Origin: Pseudomonas sp. MM211
Lineage (GTDB): Bacteria > Pseudomonadota > Gammaproteobacteria > Pseudomonadales > Pseudomonadaceae
Reading direction: 5' to 3'
Length of the DNA: 64,000 nucleotides
NCBI RefSeq assembly: GCF_020386635.1
Contig: NZ_CP081942.1
Location: forward strand, 2,170,001 to 2,234,000
The translations under genes and the position numbers were made by a program. Below the pieces are notes generated by a model. The model was not told the origin of the DNA. It saw only the letters and a list, made by a program, of their open reading frames with translations, and made no database searches. The first letter of the stretch is position 1, and every line of letters begins with the position of its first letter. Shown here piece after piece: positions 17,723 through 27,034 of the stretch.

Positions 17723-18615
17723 GTGCGCGTTATCAGGTATTGCACGACACCCATTATCGCTACGCCTCGCCAGTGTCCCTGGCCCAGCAGCTGGCGCACT
17801 TGTGGCCGCGTGACTGCGCCTGGCAGCGCTGTGAAGAACGCCACCTGCAGGTCACCCCGCAGCCCTGCCAGCGTCACGACATCGTCGATGTATTCGGCAA
17901 TCCGCTGACTCGCCTGGCTTTCGAGCGCCCGCATGATGCCTTGAAAGTCTGCGCCAGGCTGAGTGTCGAAGTGCTGCCGCGGGCGTATCTCGATCTGCAG
18001 GACTCGCCGTCCTGGGAATCCGCCTGTGAGGCACTGGGGTATCAAGGGCGGCCGTGGGATCTGGAGTTGCTGGATGCCACCCGCTACCGCTTTCAGTCAC
18101 CCTACGTGCGCTTGAAGCGCGCCTTCAGCCTGTTCGCCGACGATTGCTTCCTGCCCGAGCAGCCGCTGCTGCTCTCGGTGCGCACGCTGATGCAGAAAAT
18201 TTTCGACGAGTTCACCTTCGATGCCGAAGCCACACAGGTGGCGACGCCGTTGCTCAAGGTGCTCGAGGAACGCCGCGGGGTCTGTCAGGACTTCGCCCAC
18301 CTGATGCTCGCCTGCCTGCGTTCCCGGGGCCTGGCGGCGCGTTACGTCAGCGGCTACCTGCTCACCCAGCCGCCACCCGGCCAGCCGCGCCTGATCGGCG
18401 CCGATGCTTCGCATGCCTGGGTGTCGGTGTATTGCCCGCGCAATGGCTGGGTGGACTTCGACCCGACCAACAACATTTTGCCGGCGCTGGAGCACATCAC
18501 CCTGGCCTGGGGCCGTGACTTTTCTGATGTTTCCCCGTTGCGTGGGGTGATTCTCGGTGGTGGTGATCATGACCCCGAGGTGCAGGTCACGGTCATGCCG
18601 TTACCCGCGAACTGA
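17719..18615 (+). CDS. transglutaminase family protein
   Basis: A 298-residue stand-alone transglutaminase-like cysteine protease fold. The N-terminal beta region (YQVLHDTHYRY, residues 5-15) is typical, and the triad is C189 (RRGVCQDFAHLM), H232 (DASHAWVSVY) and D248 (WVDFDPTNN). ATGA overlaps the ATP-grasp/alpha-E gene, so the two are probably translated together. With the upstream fusion, this is the recurrent transglutaminase + ATP-grasp/alpha-E + transglutaminase set, thought to make and process a modified peptide. No signal peptide is seen. Confidence 0.92.
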   Translation: MSARYQVLHDTHYRYASPVSLAQQLAHLWPRDCAWQRCEERHLQVTPQPCQRHDIVDVFGNPLTRLAFERPHDALKVCARLSVEVLPRAYLDLQDSPSWESACEALGYQGRPWDLELLDATRYRFQSPYVRLKRAFSLFADDCFLPEQPLLLSVRTLMQKIFDEFTFDAEATQVATPLLKVLEERRGVCQDFAHLMLACLRSRGLAARYVSGYLLTQPPPGQPRLIGADASHAWVSVYCPRNGWVDFDPTNNILPALEHITLAWGRDFSDVSPLRGVILGGGDHDPEVQVTVMPLPAN

Positions 18616-18649
18616 GTACGCCAGCCTGCCGAGTGGTGGGCTGCGGGCC

Positions 18650-18943
18650 TTAGCCGAGAATCACGCGAATGACCGCTATCAGCTGGAAGGCGCAGAAGAA
18701 GCCCAAGGCGATGCGCATCGGCTTCGACAGATTGCTGCCCAGGCTTTCGCGCAGCGGCTGGAGCATGAACTGCGGCGTCAGCGCCAGGCCGATCACCAGC
18801 GACACCACGGCGAACATCGAAAAGAACTCGCTGCTCATGGGCGGCACGCCCGATGTGAAACCGTACAGCAGGCAACCGATGGCCACAGCGAAGAAAGCCC
18901 CGGAAATCAGGCGCTCCTTGGGTGTCCAGGAAGAAAAATTCAC
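18650..18943 (-). CDS. small integral membrane protein, function unknown
   Basis: A 97-residue protein with about three hydrophobic helices (LISGAFFAVAIGCLLYGF, FSMFAVVSLVIGLAL, and the C-terminal IALGFFCAFQLIAVIRVILG). I chose GTG 18943 because GGAG lies 9 nt before it and the frame upstream reads like non-coding sequence. It converges on the transglutaminase operon with 34 bp between the stops. I do not recognise a functional family. Confidence 0.75.
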   Translation of the reverse strand: MNFSSWTPKERLISGAFFAVAIGCLLYGFTSGVPPMSSEFFSMFAVVSLVIGLALTPQFMLQPLRESLGSNLSKPMRIALGFFCAFQLIAVIRVILG

Positions 18944-19030
18944 AGGCGTACGCTCCACAGGCGAAATCGATGGGGCGCAGTATAAGGAATGGCGCGTTCC
19001 AGGGCAGTAGCCAGAAACAAACAACCTCAC

Positions 19031-19106
19031 CCGTAGCCTGAGGTTGAGCCGTGTAAAACCCTGGACACCATCTCCCGGGTGTCGCTGCGCTCGACCCAGG
19101 CTACAA
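19031..19106. repeat. inverted GTAGCCTGRGTTGAG-type repeat
   Basis: GTAGCCTGAGGTTGAGC at the left and GCGCTCGACCCAGGCTAC at the right form an imperfect inverted repeat just past the DUF58 gene. The arm sequence belongs to the same family as the repeat at 42805-43058 (GTAGCCTGGGTTGAGCGAAG). Confidence 0.6.
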
Positions 19107-19115
19107 AAGTGGGTT

Positions 19116-20447
19116 TTACAGCACTCCAGCCTTTTTCCAGGCCAGGTAGCGGTTGACCAGCTCGGGGCCGAGTTCACCCGGGCGGGCGTCCAGCACCGGG
19201 ACGTTGTGAGCGGCCAGGCGCTCGTGCAGGGTGTTGCGTGCGTTGAGGTAATCCACGGCGCCGCAATAGTTCAAGGCCGACTCGTAGTCGCGCACCTCGG
19301 TATGCCGCAGGCTGTCGAGCACTTCCTCGCGCAGGCTGGCGATCAGCACCCGGTGCCGACGTTCCAGGCGTTTCACCGCGCCCAGCAACTCCTCGTCGTC
19401 CTCGTCGCGCAGGTTGGTGATCAGTACCACCAGGGCGCGTCGGCTCTGGCGGCTGAGCAGGGTATCCGCAGCCGCGGCGTAGTCGGCCGGGCGCTGGGTG
19501 CTCTGCAGGTCGTAGACGGCGTTGAGCAGCACATTGACCTGAGCCTGGCCCTTGACTGGCGCCAGGTAGCGGCTTTGCTCACCAGCGAAAGTCATCAACC
19601 CCACGGCATCGCCCTGGCGCAGGGCCACGTAACTGAGCAGCAGGCTGGCGTTGAGGGCGTGGTCGAAATGCGACAGCTCGCCGTCCTGGCTGCGCATGCG
19701 CCGGCCGCAGTCGATCAGGAACAGAATCTGCTGGTCACGTTCGTCCTGATACTCACGGGCGATGGGCGTGCGCTTGCGGGCAGTGGCCTTCCAGTCGATC
19801 TGCCGCAGCGTGTCGCCATCGCGGAATTCGCGTAGCTGATGAAATTCCTGGCCGAGGCCACGACGCTGCTGCTGGCGCACACCCAGCTGGGCGACCCAGT
19901 CGTCCACGGCCATCAGTTGTGCGCCGTACAGGCGGGCGAAATCCGGGTAGACGCGCGCTTCGTCGCGCAGATCCAGATAGCGCCGCGACTGCCACAGACG
20001 CAGCGGGCTGGGCAGGCTGACCTCGCAGCGTGGAAAGACGAAATGACCACGCAGCAGCGGGCGCACCCGGTAGCTGAAGGTGGTCTGTTCGCCCGGGCGC
20101 AGTTCGACCTGTTGCGGTAGATGCTCGACAGCCATGTCCTGCGGGACATGATCGAATACCTGGATGTGCAGCGCACGCGGGTAGGCGTGATGGACGGTCA
20201 GCTGCACATCGCTCCAGCGACCCAGTGGCAGGTTGCCCGGCAGGTGCCGTTGCAGGCGCGGCGACGCCTGGCGATACAGGCGCAGGGCGTCGATCAGCGC
20301 GGCGCCCGTCAGGATCAGCAAGGCTCCCCACCAGAGCGCGACGAGGCGCTCCGGCACGGCGACGGACAGGGCGTCCAGCGCGCCGAGGACGATGGCGACC
20401 ACCAGCAGCCCGGCCAGCAGGCGGAGCAGGAGGGAGGAGGGCTTCAT
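19116..20447 (-). CDS. DUF58 domain protein
   Basis: A 443-residue protein with two N-terminal membrane helices (residues about 5-27 and 36-55), a beta-rich middle, then the DUF58 core with DGDTLRQIDWKATARK and REYQDERDQQILFLIDCGRRM, the last resembling a von Willebrand A beta strand. DUF58 proteins are almost always paired with a MoxR ATPase, as here (26 bp upstream). They are thought to work in membrane-associated complex assembly or stress tolerance. It is the last gene of the RDD-SpoIIM-DUF4129-DUF4350-MoxR-DUF58 operon. Confidence 0.9.
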   Translation of the reverse strand: MKPSSLLLRLLAGLLVVAIVLGALDALSVAVPERLVALWWGALLILTGAALIDALRLYRQASPRLQRHLPGNLPLGRWSDVQLTVHHAYPRALHIQVFDHVPQDMAVEHLPQQVELRPGEQTTFSYRVRPLLRGHFVFPRCEVSLPSPLRLWQSRRYLDLRDEARVYPDFARLYGAQLMAVDDWVAQLGVRQQQRRGLGQEFHQLREFRDGDTLRQIDWKATARKRTPIAREYQDERDQQILFLIDCGRRMRSQDGELSHFDHALNASLLLSYVALRQGDAVGLMTFAGEQSRYLAPVKGQAQVNVLLNAVYDLQSTQRPADYAAAADTLLSRQSRRALVVLITNLRDEDDEELLGAVKRLERRHRVLIASLREEVLDSLRHTEVRDYESALNYCGAVDYLNARNTLHERLAAHNVPVLDARPGELGPELVNRYLAWKKAGVL

Positions 20448-20472
20448 GCCGTGCTATCCAGGGTCGAGGTGT

Positions 20473-21519
20473 TCATAGACGGGGTGCGGGAACCTGATCG
20501 AGCAACTGCAGCAGCACCTGATCGATGGACAGCCCTTCGATATCCAGCTCCGGCGACAGGCGTACGCGGTGGCGCAACACGGCCAGGGCGCAGCCCTTGA
20601 CGTCATCGGGCAGCACAAAATCGCCGCCACGCAGCAGAGCGCGTGCGCGGGCGCCGCGTACCAGCGCGATGGAGGCGCGCGGGCCGGCACCGATGGCCAG
20701 GCCCGGCCAGCTGCGGGTCGCACGGGCAAGGCGCACAGCGTAGTCGAGTACCTGTTCGTCCAGCGGTAGATCGCCGGCGATCTTCTGCATGATCAGCACG
20801 TCCTTGGCCTGCAGCAGGGTGCGCAGGGGCGTGACTTCGAGCATGTCGGCCTTGGTCGAGCGCGATACCTGACGCACCATGCTCAACTCTTCGTCCTGCT
20901 CGGGGTAATCCATGTGCAGCTTGAGCATGAAACGGTCGAGTTCGGCTTCCGGCAGCGGGTAGGTGCCTTCCTGTTCGATGGGGTTCTGGGTGGCCAGCAC
21001 CATGAACGGCAGCGGTACTGCCAGCGGACGGCCCTCTAGGGTCACCTGACGCTCCTGCATGACCTCCAGCAGCGCGGCCTGGGTCTTGGCCGGAGCGCGG
21101 TTGATCTCGTCGGCAAGCAGCAAGTTGGTGAAGATCGGCCCCTTGCGCAGTTTGAACTGTTCGCTCTGCAGGTCGTACACGGCGTGGCCGGTGATGTCGC
21201 TGGGCATCAGATCCGGGGTGAACTGGATGCGTGCGAACTCACCGCCGAAGCAGCGGGCCAGGGCGCGCACCAGCAGGGTCTTGCCGAGGCCGGGTACGCC
21301 TTCGAGCAGTACGTGACCGCCAGCGATCAGCGCGGTAAGTACGTCGTCGATGACTGCCGTCTGGCCGATTACCGCCTTCTGCAGTTCCTGGCGCAAGGCC
21401 TGGGCCAACTGGCTGGCACGCTGGCGCTGCTGGGCGATATTGCTGGCGGCTGGTGCGGCGGTGGTGCTGGCAGGCTCGCTGATCGGACTGCTCGGCTGGT
21501 CGGGCGTATGTTCGCTCAT
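20473..21519 (-). CDS. MoxR-family AAA+ ATPase
   Basis: A 348-residue ATPase with a Pro/Ser/Ala-rich N-tail, Walker A GVPGLGKT at 74-81, Walker B LLLADEIN at 133-140, the sensor segment VLATQNPIEQEGTYPLPEAELDRF, and the C-terminal lid with the GASPR-equivalent GAGPRASIALVR. ATG 21519 follows AGGAA at a good distance and overlaps the DUF4350 stop by 4 bp. MoxR ATPases act as chaperone-like assembly factors with VWA/DUF58 partners. Confidence 0.95.
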   Translation of the reverse strand: MSEHTPDQPSSPISEPASTTAAPAASNIAQQRQRASQLAQALRQELQKAVIGQTAVIDDVLTALIAGGHVLLEGVPGLGKTLLVRALARCFGGEFARIQFTPDLMPSDITGHAVYDLQSEQFKLRKGPIFTNLLLADEINRAPAKTQAALLEVMQERQVTLEGRPLAVPLPFMVLATQNPIEQEGTYPLPEAELDRFMLKLHMDYPEQDEELSMVRQVSRSTKADMLEVTPLRTLLQAKDVLIMQKIAGDLPLDEQVLDYAVRLARATRSWPGLAIGAGPRASIALVRGARARALLRGGDFVLPDDVKGCALAVLRHRVRLSPELDIEGLSIDQVLLQLLDQVPAPRL

Positions 21520-22736
21520 AGGGCATTCCTGAGTGTTTGCAGGTGGGCGACCTGACGGGTGAAGTCGCTGGCGGAAAGGCGTTTCTTGCTCAGCGGGCGC
21601 ATGGCCTGGCTGATGGCTGCGGAAGGTTGGCGGCTGAGGCGGCCGAGAATCTGCCACTGATCGGCGACGCCCAGGCGCTCGAAGCCGGGATGACGGCGTC
21701 GGGCGCGACGCAGGATGTCCTGCTGCAGGTTGTTCAACAGGCGCTGCTGGCCTCCGTGACGAAGCAGGAAGTCGGCCGCACCGCGCAGGTGTTCCTGCAG
21801 TTGCCTGCGGCTCGCCGGTTGCGGCTGCAGCAGCGGGCCGCGCCGCTGGCCGACGTGCCACAGGCCCATTAGCAGCAGGAGGCCGAGGGCCAGCAGAGCC
21901 GGAGTGAAATGACGCTGCAGGAGGGTCAGCAGGTTGTCACGGTCGGCGTTGTAGATCAGGGTCACGGCACTGTCCTGGCTGAGGTACCAGAGCAGCCAGG
22001 CGTTGTCGTAATCGGCCAGGTTGGCGTTCTGCCAGATCCAGGCGTCGGTGACGATGCTGATCAGCCCTTCGCCGTGATAGATCTGCAGCAGGTGCGTGGC
22101 TTCGCCGCTATTGGCCCAGACATGGGCAAGGTTGTTGGCGTCGTACAGGTGGAAGTCGGTATCGAAATTGACATAGGCCGGTGCCTGCTCGTTTTCCAGG
22201 TACAGCTTGGTCAGCTGCGGATAAGCATCCTTCGGTTCTTCCTGGCTTTCCTCACGGGTCGGCTCCGCGGTTTCCTCGTCGGCAGCGCTGTCTGCTTCTT
22301 CCTCGTCTTCGTCGAGTTTCTCGACCGGGTATTGCTGCACATTCAGAGCATCGAGCAGCAGGTCGCCGCTCTTGCCTTGCTCTTCGTCCCACATGCGTTC
22401 GGCGACAAACAGCAGGTGACCGCCCTGTGCTGCCCACTGCAGCAGGCGTTCGTTCTGGCGTGGTGTCAGGTTGCTGCGGTTACCGAGCAGCAGCAGGGTA
22501 TGGCCGCGGCTGGGTAATTCGGCCAGGCCGGTAAGGTTGTCGGCGCGCGCCACTTCCAGGCCCTGTTTGCGCAGAAAGTGCTCGGCGGCCATATAGGGGT
22601 TGTCACGTGCCTCCGGAGATGGCCCGTGGCTCACTACATCCTCATAGGGCTCGGCACGGCTCAGCAGGTAGCTGCCGAGCAAGCCAAGCCCCAGTACCAG
22701 CAGGGCGCCGATGACGAAACGTGCGGTGCGGTTCAT
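21516..22736 (-). CDS. DUF4350 domain membrane protein
   Basis: A 406-residue protein. An N-terminal helix (residues 7-25) is followed by a GATase-like periplasmic region with NPYMAAEHFLRKQGLEV and GHTLLLLGNRSNL. An unusually acidic insert follows, rich in Glu and Asp (EDEEEADSAADEETAEP), then a second membrane helix (LLALGLLLLMGLWHVGQRRG) and a helical cytoplasmic tail. The fold suggests ligand or peptide sensing, but no function is established. It overlaps both neighbours by 4 bp. Confidence 0.85.
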   Translation of the reverse strand: MNRTARFVIGALLVLGLGLLGSYLLSRAEPYEDVVSHGPSPEARDNPYMAAEHFLRKQGLEVARADNLTGLAELPSRGHTLLLLGNRSNLTPRQNERLLQWAAQGGHLLFVAERMWDEEQGKSGDLLLDALNVQQYPVEKLDEDEEEADSAADEETAEPTREESQEEPKDAYPQLTKLYLENEQAPAYVNFDTDFHLYDANNLAHVWANSGEATHLLQIYHGEGLISIVTDAWIWQNANLADYDNAWLLWYLSQDSAVTLIYNADRDNLLTLLQRHFTPALLALGLLLLMGLWHVGQRRGPLLQPQPASRRQLQEHLRGAADFLLRHGGQQRLLNNLQQDILRRARRRHPGFERLGVADQWQILGRLSRQPSAAISQAMRPLSKKRLSASDFTRQVAHLQTLRNAL

Positions 22737-24301
22737 GGCCGGCCACCGTGTTCGATCAGGCGTCGCCAGTCATTGCACAGCGCCGGGCGCGCCTCTGTCG
22801 GCGGCAGACGGTGGCCGTAGGCGAGGTTCTGCCAGTGCCGGGTCAGGGTCTGGCTGAAATTGCTGAGCTCCGGATCGTCGAGGCCGTCGACCAGGGGCAG
22901 TACTTCGGCTTCGGTATGAGAACTCTTGAGCGGCAACTTGTGATCGTGAATCAGGCGGCTGAGCAGCGCGCGGTAAAGCAGGCCCAGGGCCGCCCGTGGA
23001 TCGTCCTGCCAGAGTCGTTCGGCGGTGCTGGCGACATCGTCAGGCAGGCTCTGTGGCAGCACTTCCAGGCCGAACAGCTGGTTAGGTGATTCATGTCTTT
23101 CCGGCAGGCGCAGGCGTGTACGGCCAGCGAAGGTGCTCAGCCATTCGCGGTAGCGCCACAGCACCAGGCCGATGATGCCGATCAGCAAGGCCCACAGCAG
23201 GGCCTCGAAGAACAGTGCGATGCCTTTCAAGGCGGTCAGGTTCTCGAGCATCTCGAACAGGCTTTCCAGCGCCTTGCGGGTGTCTTCCGAGGGTTCCTCC
23301 TGCTTGGCTTCGTCGCCGAAGCGCCAGCGGGTCACCGTCTCGCGGTTCACGAAGGGTGGTTCGTCAAGAATCGCCAGCACCGATTCGCGCGAGGCTTCGC
23401 TGCTCAGCGGTTGGGCGAGCATGCGCGGGGCCTGTGGGCCGTTCGGGTCTTCGCTGGGCAGCGGGCAGCTGTGCGGCGTATCTGCCAGGGCTGGCGTCGG
23501 CACGTTCAGCAACAACATGCCGCAGCCCAGCAATAGTGCGTAAGCGACACCGGTGAGACGCTGGCGCAGGCGGCGGAAGGTCAATTCGATGTCCCAGCCT
23601 TCCAGCGCAGTGCGACGGTTCAGGTACAGGCTGAAACCGCAGGCGACGTAGATCGGTTCCCAGAGAATCAGCAGCAGCACGTAGGCCAGGTTGGAAAGGT
23701 GCTCCAGCCAGAGCCAGCCGCTGGTATCGCCATTGATCAGGCTCTGCCAATCCCACTCGGTGGATACCTGGGTGGGGATCAGCAGGTAGACCAGGCTGCC
23801 CAGGCCGATCCACAGGGCCGTTTCGAGGTGCACGCCAACCACGGTCAGCCAGGTCGCGGCGCCGGCATCGCGTTGCGCCAGCACGTTCAGACGCTGCGTA
23901 CGTTCCTTGCCCTTGAGGCCTTCGAGTTGCAGCACCGGCAGGTCGAAACTGCGCGACGGGCTGAAGCGTCGCCAGGTCAGGCTGGCCAGCAACTGCGGTT
24001 TGAGCAGGCCGGGGAAAGCCTTGAGTGCCTGTTTGAAGGTCGGCGTATCGCCAAACAGCGCGCGAGAGAGGATGTACAGCGGTAGCCGTTCGTAGGCCGG
24101 CTTCAGCCACCAGAAAATGAACATGGCCCAGGTGGGGTATTGCCACAGCAGCGCACAGAGCAGGGCGAAAATCGGCACGGTGACGGCAGCCCAGCTGGCC
24201 ATCAGCAGGCCGCGATGACGGCCGGCCATGAGCACGCCGAGATCGATGGCTTCCCAGGGCGTGCGCGGGCGGATCGCCACGCTGGCATCAGTCAGGCGCA
24301 T
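22733..24301 (-). CDS. DUF4129 domain membrane protein
   Basis: A 522-residue multi-pass protein with membrane helices near residues 28-75, 165-185, 205-235, 255-275 and about 365-385. The C-terminal DUF4129 domain reads DDPRAALGLLYRALLSRLIHD and LTRHWQNLAYG. DUF4129 is often found with MoxR/DUF58/transglutaminase modules. It overlaps DUF4350 by 4 bp and SpoIIM by 14 bp. Confidence 0.85.
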   Translation of the reverse strand: MRLTDASVAIRPRTPWEAIDLGVLMAGRHRGLLMASWAAVTVPIFALLCALLWQYPTWAMFIFWWLKPAYERLPLYILSRALFGDTPTFKQALKAFPGLLKPQLLASLTWRRFSPSRSFDLPVLQLEGLKGKERTQRLNVLAQRDAGAATWLTVVGVHLETALWIGLGSLVYLLIPTQVSTEWDWQSLINGDTSGWLWLEHLSNLAYVLLLILWEPIYVACGFSLYLNRRTALEGWDIELTFRRLRQRLTGVAYALLLGCGMLLLNVPTPALADTPHSCPLPSEDPNGPQAPRMLAQPLSSEASRESVLAILDEPPFVNRETVTRWRFGDEAKQEEPSEDTRKALESLFEMLENLTALKGIALFFEALLWALLIGIIGLVLWRYREWLSTFAGRTRLRLPERHESPNQLFGLEVLPQSLPDDVASTAERLWQDDPRAALGLLYRALLSRLIHDHKLPLKSSHTEAEVLPLVDGLDDPELSNFSQTLTRHWQNLAYGHRLPPTEARPALCNDWRRLIEHGGRP

Positions 24302-25268
24302 GCTGCCCCCTGCCGGCCAGGCACAGATAAGCCAGTACCAGTGCCCAGAGGCCGGCTCCCACCCAGTATTTGATATGCGGTGTGGTGAAGGTCATGGAGG
24401 ACCAATAGGCTTCGATGAACGCCGCGATCAGCAGGAACAGGGCCGCACCGCCAAGCAGCCGTACGGCGCGCGTCGCGGCCAGGCGCAGGGCTTCGCCACG
24501 GGGCAGGCGGCCTGGAGCGAGCAGCGCCCAGCCGAGCTTGAGGCCAGCGGCGCCGGCCAGGGCGATGGCGGTCAGCTCGAAGGCGCCGTGGCCTATGACG
24601 AATGACCAGAAGGTTTCGCTGTAGCCCAGTTGCGTCAGGTAACCGGCCACGGCCCCGATCATCAGCCCGTTGAACAGCAGGAAGAACAGGCTGCCGACGC
24701 CGAACAGCAGGCCGCTGGCGAAGGTCTGAAAGGCGATGCCGATGTTGTTCATGATGTAGTAGCCGAACATCATCCAGTCATCGCCGGAGTCACGTTCGCC
24801 GAAGCGTCCGAGGCGCGAGGTATCGGGGTCGTACATGCTCTCCATCTCGCTGACGCGGCTGGGATCCATGACGCTGTAGACGAGATCCGGAAACAGGTAG
24901 ACGAGAGTGCCCATGACGGCCAGGCTGCCGAAGAACAGCAGGCTGGCGATCGTCACCAGGCGCCATTCCTCACGCACCAGACGCGGGAACCCCGCCAGCA
25001 CGAAGCTGATCAGTTGCGGCCCTATGGCGCTGTGATGGCGATAGAACTGCTGATGGCCTCGCAACGCCAGTTGCTGCAACTCATCGATCAGGTGGTTGCT
25101 GTAGCCGCGTTCCCTGGCCAGAGCGAGATGCTGACAGAGGCGTCGGTAGTCGGCGGCGAAGGTACGGCTTTTTTCCGCATCGGCGCTGCCTTTCTCCAGT
25201 CGAGCCAACTGCTCGCTGAATGCTTGCCACTGTGGTTGGTGCCGGGACTCGAAAAGACTCTGCTTCAT
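24288..25268 (-). CDS. SpoIIM-family (stage II sporulation protein M-like) membrane protein
   Basis: A 326-residue protein with a soluble N-terminal helical region (about 1-100), then a DUF95/SpoIIM membrane domain: MMFGYYIMNNIGIAFQTFASG, VGSLFFLLFNGLMIGAVAGYL, FVIGHGAFELTAIALAGAAG. In non-sporulating bacteria SpoIIM homologues sit beside RDD and MoxR genes, as here, and probably form the membrane part of that system. Its ATG overlaps the RDD stop (ATGA). Confidence 0.9.
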   Translation of the reverse strand: MKQSLFESRHQPQWQAFSEQLARLEKGSADAEKSRTFAADYRRLCQHLALARERGYSNHLIDELQQLALRGHQQFYRHHSAIGPQLISFVLAGFPRLVREEWRLVTIASLLFFGSLAVMGTLVYLFPDLVYSVMDPSRVSEMESMYDPDTSRLGRFGERDSGDDWMMFGYYIMNNIGIAFQTFASGLLFGVGSLFFLLFNGLMIGAVAGYLTQLGYSETFWSFVIGHGAFELTAIALAGAAGLKLGWALLAPGRLPRGEALRLAATRAVRLLGGAALFLLIAAFIEAYWSSMTFTTPHIKYWVGAGLWALVLAYLCLAGRGQHAPD

Positions 25269-25990
25269 GTCGGACCCAACAGGCTGCGGGCGATGCCGTT
25301 GATTCTGCCTTCCGCATGCTCGGCATCCACCTGCAGGGGTTCGGCGAGAATGGCCGCCAGCTCGGCGCGCCGTGCAGTCGACAGGCCTTCACTGCGTTCG
25401 GCGAAGGCGAGCATGGCGCGCTGTTCGGCGAAGTCGAGCGGGAAGGGCGCACGCAATGCGTCGGCCTCGGGAATACTGGGACGCTCGATGGACTGATCGC
25501 GATAGACCACCAGCGTGCCGGCGGCAATGTCACCTAGACGCTTGAACGCGCGATTGCTCAGGCAACTGATGATGCCAAGGGTATAGGCGAATGGCAGCAG
25601 GTCGACGAAGCGCAGCAGGTTACGGGTCAGCGAGGCTGGCCAGCCGATTGGCGTGCCATCGTCATGTACCACGCGCAGGCCGAGTAGCTGCTTGCCCGGT
25701 GAGCGGCCCTGGTTGAGTACTTCGAACAGCACCATGTACCACCAGGTGACCAGAAACAGCGCGATGGTCGCGATGCCCATGCCGAGTTGGCCGAACATGC
25801 CCAGCGTCAGGTAGACGACCGCGAGAATCGCGCCGCGGATCAGCAGGTCGATGGTAAAGGCCAGCGCCCGAGGTACCAGGCCGGCTGGGCGCAATGCCAG
25901 GTCGATGCCTTCCGGAGTTTCCACCTGATAGCGCGTATCCAGCACTGGCTGCTGCTGTCGAGTGATGGGGGGAATTGAGGAGGGCGGCAT
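25265..25990 (-). CDS. RDD-family membrane protein
   Basis: A 241-residue protein. After a short polar N-terminus it has the RDD signature LVPRALAFTIDLLIRGA, helices near residues 35-90, the second conserved block NQGRSPGKQLLGLRVV, and a soluble C-terminal extension of about 75 residues. ATG 25990 is preferred because the 18 upstream codons lack a ribosome-binding site. It is the first gene of the six-gene operon. RDD proteins have been linked to ion or osmolyte transport; no specific role can be assigned here. Confidence 0.87.
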   Translation of the reverse strand: MPPSSIPPITRQQQPVLDTRYQVETPEGIDLALRPAGLVPRALAFTIDLLIRGAILAVVYLTLGMFGQLGMGIATIALFLVTWWYMVLFEVLNQGRSPGKQLLGLRVVHDDGTPIGWPASLTRNLLRFVDLLPFAYTLGIISCLSNRAFKRLGDIAAGTLVVYRDQSIERPSIPEADALRAPFPLDFAEQRAMLAFAERSEGLSTARRAELAAILAEPLQVDAEHAEGRINGIARSLLGPT

Positions 25991-26080
25991 CGTCACGTCG
26001 TATGAGCAAAGCCCGATGCTAGCCAGCAGCGAGTCAGGAAGCAACCTGGCCGCGAGAAACGCGGCCAGGTAAGGAGGTGC

Positions 26081-26842
26081 TTAACGTGCGACCGGCAGTA
26101 CGCCGAAGATGGTGCGGTACAGCACGCCCATGGCTACGACGAACAGTGGCACGGTCCAGATCAGACCGATAAACACCGGGATGGCGCTGATGGCAAGGAT
26201 CAGACCGAGCAGCAGGAACAGGCCGAATACCTTGAACCAGTGCTGAGTGATGGCTTTGCGCGAAGCTTCCATGGCTTGCCAGGGCGACAGGCCACGCTCG
26301 ACGACCAGGGGAATGGCCAGCATATAGGCGACCGCCAGGTAGATACCCGGAATCAGCAGCAGGATCATGCCGAGGTAGATGAACAGCATCATCACTACCG
26401 CAACGATCAGCAGCGGTACGGTGCGACCGAAGTGGCTGAAAATCTCGTTGAAGCTGTATGGCTGGCCTGCAGCGCGGCGAATGCCGATCATGTTCAGGCC
26501 GGCGATGAAGGGGTAGCTCACGGCGGACGCGAGAATAGTCGTGACGATCTGGCCGATGATGATCAGTACCAGGTTTTCGCTGAACGCGGTGAAAATGCCC
26601 AGTACTGCACCGATCACGAACGAGGCGATGAAGATCGCCACGTAGAAGATCAGGAAGCCGCCGATAATGATGCCTTTGGTGCCCTTGGTCAGTTGCCAAG
26701 CTTCGCTGATCAGCGCGCTGATGCTGAAGTCGTAGCCACGGCTCAGGGCTTGCTCGATGCTCGGCGCCTCGTTGCTGCTGGGCGCTTCCTGCAATTCACT
26801 GGTGGGAACGGCATAGGGGTTTGCGGAAATAACGTCACTCAT
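26081..26842 (-). CDS. multi-pass membrane protein, function unknown
   Basis: A 253-residue protein with an acidic soluble N-terminus (about 45 residues) and six or so hydrophobic helices from residue 58 onward. Motifs such as GLSPWQAMEASRKAITQHW and LLLIPGIYLAVAYMLAIPLVV resemble the membrane domain of BPSS1780/GlpQ-membrane-like proteins. It lies 90 bp upstream of the RDD gene on the same strand and may be co-transcribed. Divergent from sbcB. Confidence 0.8.
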   Translation of the reverse strand: MSDVISANPYAVPTSELQEAPSSNEAPSIEQALSRGYDFSISALISEAWQLTKGTKGIIIGGFLIFYVAIFIASFVIGAVLGIFTAFSENLVLIIIGQIVTTILASAVSYPFIAGLNMIGIRRAAGQPYSFNEIFSHFGRTVPLLIVAVVMMLFIYLGMILLLIPGIYLAVAYMLAIPLVVERGLSPWQAMEASRKAITQHWFKVFGLFLLLGLILAISAIPVFIGLIWTVPLFVVAMGVLYRTIFGVLPVAR

Positions 26843-27034
26843 GATTCATCCTTGGCGAGTGTGAACAAGATTGTTTCGTAATATTAATGATGGAAGTGAA
26901 GCGCCACAAGGGCCAGCGCACTACGCCCTCGCTCAAGATGTGCGGGCCATCAAGCTTTGGATAATACGCTGCAGTTTGTGATCAGGCGGTAACAGCCCCT
27001 AGACTGCGGCATCCACTATTTACAGGAGCTACCC

